Of a DNA stretch of 64,000 bases, positions 61,901-64,000 are shown piece after piece. Made by a program: the position numbers and the translations under genes. Every line of letters begins with the position of its first letter. Position 1 is the first letter of the stretch. The notes under the pieces are model-generated. The model ran no database searches and was not told where the DNA came from. It saw only the letters and a program-made list of their open reading frames with translations. This DNA comes from Paenibacillus_AM sp052180255 (GTDB lineage Bacteria; Bacillota; Bacilli; Paenibacillales; NBRC-103111), in assembly GCF_052180255.1 (NCBI RefSeq), contig NZ_CP197466.1:3658001-3722000 (forward strand), read 5' to 3'.

Positions 61901-63881
61901 TTTTTCGAGTAGGGTTACCATATTCATCCGAAATAAAAGCAACTTCGGACAGCATTGTTGTCCCTTGCGTGTTCTGTTCAGAAACGGTAATGCCCATCAC
62001 ATCTTTTTGCGCAGTGTACGTATACTCGGTTACGCGCTTTTTCCCGTCCCGATTCAGATCTTCCGACTTACTCTTCAAATTGTGTTGGTCATCGTAGGTA
62101 TACACGGCTTTCGCAGTTGTTGTATCCGCATTCACGCGCTGATAATGTGTATCCACTTGACCATAGTCATTGTAGAAAGTCGCTTGACGATTTTCATCAG
62201 ACTTTGAACCGCTTTTTTCGGTATAAGACACAATTGACTTCGGAATATCGATCCGCTTTTCAATAAGCGGTGTAAACTCTGTAATATCTTTCTCCGCATT
62301 CAGAAGATTCTTCGTTACCTTCTTCGTGTAATATCGAACAGGCGTATCAATCTTCGGATCAACTTTTATATACTCCCGGTCCATATCATATACAGTGGTA
62401 ATCTTATCATTAGCGATTTGTTCCGTTACTTTCGTCTGGAATGTTGCATTCTTGTCATATGCGACCGCCATGTCACCCACATAGGCGAATTGTCGAAGAT
62501 TTATCATTGTCGCATCAGATGGGTCGGGTTTAATCGGGCCATCCCAACGCTGATCAAACCGATATACTTCATTGACAGCATTATCTGCGATAAAACGTTT
62601 TACTGGATTGTTCTCATATTGCAATACAGTTCGTGCTTGAGATGGATGATTGATAGCTGTGATTAAATAGTACGAATTTAGCTTAGAAGGCGTCGTACCA
62701 TTAAGATTAAAGGAGGCACCACGAGTTAATGAATCGTATGTCGTAATTCTTCCTTCTGGGTCTGTTTCTTGGTACATATATTCCACGATCTTGTTATTGT
62801 TCTCATAGTTTGCTTTGTTCGATTTCAGAAGCGTAATGGTCTTAACCCCATAATTGAGCTCCAACGTTACTTTCGTACTCGAATAAGTGATCGTAATGAC
62901 ATTACCAGCGCTATCCATGATGTTCGTCAATACTTCCCCGTACTCAGCTTGATACAGGTATTTAAACTGAATTTTATTCTTATCTCCATGTAGATCACGC
63001 ATCTCAATAAGCTGACCATTCGCACTAAAATATTGCTTCACACCAGAAACGACATTGGTCAGGCTATATGCGCTAGTCTTACCATTGGAAGTAACGGATG
63101 TGTCCTTTGTTAGTACTAAATCCTTCCATGGATATCCAATCAATTGCAAATTGGCATCAATCTCATAGACACCACCACTTGCGGTATGCAGATATTTTTT
63201 CTCTAAAGTACCGATTTTCTTCGTTTCGATAGAGGCTACATTGAATCTCCAACCTATTCCGATTGGGAAAATCTTATTGTAATAAGGAGTATCTACCTTA
63301 TTAGCCCCAGAATATGGATCAATATCCATGGCACTTAGTTGGGCCTCAGCACTGTTGTACGTACGTGTAAGTGTAAAGCCCATGCCGCCACGACCTGGCA
63401 AGGTAAGATCGGATCTTTCGATCGTTGCACTACCGTCTAGGGTAGATATTTTCTCACCAGACATGTCGATGTTATAAGGGGATTGATCGCTTTTGATATT
63501 GATGTTATTGATTTTCTCCACAATACCATCTGGAATTATTTCAGCAGCTAATGCTTGTAGTAAAAGAGGCTTCTTATTGGCATTGTTGAAAGCTTGCTCA
63601 AACGTCACCTGATCTTTCGCCAATTCTTGCTTTTCTTGCTCCGTGAGTGGTGGACGCTCATCAATATTGTGTTGTCCTGTCTCAAATTTCTTCTCTTGAG
63701 GTACTTTAACATTCGAACCAACGATCCCATCCCAAGAATCACCATGATTCGTAATGGATGGAATTGGTTTTGCTTTGGGGATGTCGATCGTTTCTGCTGC
63801 TTGTGCAACGGAAATCGACTGAACTGGAATGGTGGAGAGGAATAAAATAATCGCTAGAAGACTTGCCAAACTCTTTTTCAT
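58977..63881 (-). CDS. full-length secreted RHS/WapA-like polymorphic toxin
   Basis: 1,634 residues. Signal peptide 1-29 ending A-Q-A-A; helical pro-region; DUF6531-like segment near 155-250 (S-D-L-T-L-P-G-R-G-G-M-G-F-T-L-T-R-T-Y-N-S); YD repeats from about 540 that build the RHS shell; core Y-L-R-A-R-W-Y-D-P-S-V-G-R-F at 1377-1390 and D-P-T-G-Y at 1421, where the tip is normally cleaved. A linker to about 1515 matches cassette 3, and the last 120 residues are a unique toxin (H-M-F-D-P-S-R...N-D-P-T-R-S-S-H-F-P-Y) I cannot name. It is the only complete gene of the array and presumably the expressed one. Confidence 0.9.
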   Translation of the reverse strand: MKKSLASLLAIILFLSTIPVQSISVAQAAETIDIPKAKPIPSITNHGDSWDGIVGSNVKVPQEKKFETGQHNIDERPPLTEQEKQELAKDQVTFEQAFNNANKKPLLLQALAAEIIPDGIVEKINNINIKSDQSPYNIDMSGEKISTLDGSATIERSDLTLPGRGGMGFTLTRTYNSAEAQLSAMDIDPYSGANKVDTPYYNKIFPIGIGWRFNVASIETKKIGTLEKKYLHTASGGVYEIDANLQLIGYPWKDLVLTKDTSVTSNGKTSAYSLTNVVSGVKQYFSANGQLIEMRDLHGDKNKIQFKYLYQAEYGEVLTNIMDSAGNVITITYSSTKVTLELNYGVKTITLLKSNKANYENNNKIVEYMYQETDPEGRITTYDSLTRGASFNLNGTTPSKLNSYYLITAINHPSQARTVLQYENNPVKRFIADNAVNEVYRFDQRWDGPIKPDPSDATMINLRQFAYVGDMAVAYDKNATFQTKVTEQIANDKITTVYDMDREYIKVDPKIDTPVRYYTKKVTKNLLNAEKDITEFTPLIEKRIDIPKSIVSYTEKSGSKSDENRQATFYNDYGQVDTHYQRVNADTTTAKAVYTYDDQHNLKSKSEDLNRDGKKRVTEYTYTAQKDVMGITVSEQNTQGTTMLSEVAFISDEYGNPTRKTTTSDGGKIFEDYEYDATYHALMTKQTNDMMDPTFKSEKVYRYMDYDRSTGLLNWVKDGNGQTTNYTYDKLGRLTKVTNPDKSTSTAAYDDVNNKIIYTDETNVQTTHTFNVYGWKRQVYGDNNNGKMDYIYDNSGRVVREEDAVGNLTHHFYDESNRLVQTTYPTQDNMIIAYNSIANTRTIRATDSRLFKETYGLQGEVLRSQEFWGNSGEKQKLPTKYIYDFEGRMLESREHYAFVEESYNKTTQEYDALGRLTAITTPNNEKTAYKYTKTNLLKQVTYPDGNFIEKVYDQSGNLLIEKDENKNQTLHAYDNEGNEKTLTDRKGNTFTYEYDSRNRLKKKTATNREIGLYDPEITFDYDLAGRMITMNDYTGTTKYQYDYAAGGSQAKLGLLKSISYPDDKQLSYEYDKAGQVTRMTDPFGKVTNYEYQAGRLDKVGQDLTKPDASYTYKAGNLDRIDLNTGKIVTNHVYTEGMLSDVTHKTDVGQSLGSYGYEYDDYANITKLKEDNQVTSSLTYDPLHRVQTNSMFKEAYQYNNRGNRETLQSDQLPQVPLNQYKYDSRDQLIEVKAPAKNNGEAKQVAYVYNGQGLMVKRTESNQVDEGDKRVSRYYYDADANIIAEEKTEGDTTSQYSYIRSGGQLVAKVDQAGIKQYYLHNGHGDVVSITDDQGNKLAEYKYDIWGKILPVDGNNLTNKVDNIFFYSGEYYDETTELQYLRARWYDPSVGRFIQEDTYEGQNDNPQSLNLYTYVENNPLSYTDPTGYNPAVIFSLARLTAAAVETALIATTVYIEEKYFNKPVVQQPWVEQKPTVSIREWQSKNPTVLKTPYIQQKLTVTQQGEKINTSGVLTSGAKSKGNAVPTKPGGGSNPNDFVNPHSEKHMFDPSRTSTPNRSQYGKDVDVGKLRQETMTNPDKAYSNWPNPNNPNTQRITKYNKEFDGNISTPNTPTGSHRVFENLNDPTRSSHFPYVPRK

Positions 63882-63906
63882 AAAAATATATAGACTCCCT
63901 TGTTGT

Positions 63907-64000
63907 TATTTCATCTCGATGCTAAGCAAATTATTGTTCGAGTCATATTGATAATTAGCAGTCTTCCCATCAGGAAACTGAATCTTCGATAGCTTACCGC
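63907..64000 (-). CDS. C-terminal end of another RHS/YD-repeat protein, cut by the window edge
   Basis: The last 31 codons of a frame entering from the right: G-K-L-S-K-I-Q-F-P-D-G-K-T-A-N-Y-Q-Y-D and a stop at 63907, 26 bases before the next start. The F-P-D-G-K-T-A-N-Y-Q-Y-D unit is a YD repeat. It lies upstream of the full-length toxin in the same direction, perhaps an accessory protein of the same operon. Confidence 0.65.

Noticed and set aside
49182..63845. Many plus-strand frames of 60-130 codons opposite the RHS genes
   Set aside because: They recur as mirror images of the repeated YD codons on the other strand, have no ribosome sites and repeat with each cassette.
1..64000. rRNA or tRNA genes
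   Set aside because: No tRNA cloverleaf or rRNA-like segment was noticed when reading both strands; a tRNAscan run would settle this.

Overview
The window looks like a chromosomal segment of a low-to-moderate GC Gram-positive bacterium of the Bacillales, most likely Paenibacillus or a close relative. Pointers are strong AGGAGG-type ribosome sites, frequent TTG and GTG starts, a ComQXPA quorum-sensing locus, the yojF-bshB2 bacillithiol pair, a YdjO-type cold-inducible protein, a ydaO-type c-di-AMP riboswitch, gcvPA/gcvPB split glycine decarboxylase and WapA-like RHS toxins. This assignment rests on recognised families only; no database search was possible.

Layout. 1-2,000: left-edge fragment of a 7TM signalling protein, a small YjzC-like gene and thiamine pyrophosphokinase. 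2,083-7,586: a complete quorum-sensing operon comQ-comX-comP-comA, read leftward, with a 58-codon comX pheromone gene, followed by a stand-alone lanthipeptide/thiopeptide-type (SpaB_C) protein. Clusters of TTGCGG half-sites precede both comX and the SpaB_C gene, so the latter is probably a direct ComA target. 7,700-27,600: ordinary housekeeping and accessory genes: cold-shock protein, deoD, bshB2/yojF, azoreductase, ROK regulator, an orphan Type I methylase-specificity fusion, peptidase E, RidA, a broken cyclase, a FabZ-like dehydratase, sdaAA/sdaAB, a CAP-domain protein behind a c-di-AMP riboswitch, a TRM11-like methylase, an antiporter, a MarR/MFS pair and a GGDEF protein.

27,600-39,065: a glycine/serine catabolic module. 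Two back-to-back tandem glycine riboswitches drive glyA leftward and gcvT-gcvPA-gcvPB rightward. Beyond glyA lie gcvH, lipA, a second sdaAB/sdaAA pair and lpdA. Together these encode all four glycine-cleavage proteins, lipoylation, serine hydroxymethyltransferase and serine dehydratase: a full glycine -> serine -> pyruvate + ammonia route. Two intergenic regions of this module (27.66-28.05 kb and 32.55-33.00 kb) each hold an inverted pair of a structured element whose flanks are conserved while its stems change in a compensatory way. I do not recognise this element and consider it the best candidate for something undescribed.

39,088-43,369: a Fe3+-type ABC importer (binding protein, ATPase, fused permease) with a frameshifted small gene behind it.

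43,470-64,000: a polymorphic-toxin (RHS/WapA-like) array read leftward. One full-length secreted RHS protein (1,634 aa) with its immunity gene is followed by four N-terminally truncated RHS cassettes, each with a different toxic C-terminus and its own immunity gene, and then by a toxin-tip remnant with its immunity gene. Every immunity gene ends in the same AACCTTG...CAAGGTT-type terminator and most are followed by a shared spacer. In three of the five downstream cassettes the toxin end is broken (nonsense mutation or frameshifts) while the immunity gene stays open. An IS3-type transposase remnant is fused to one cassette. A further RHS-like coding end reaches the right edge.
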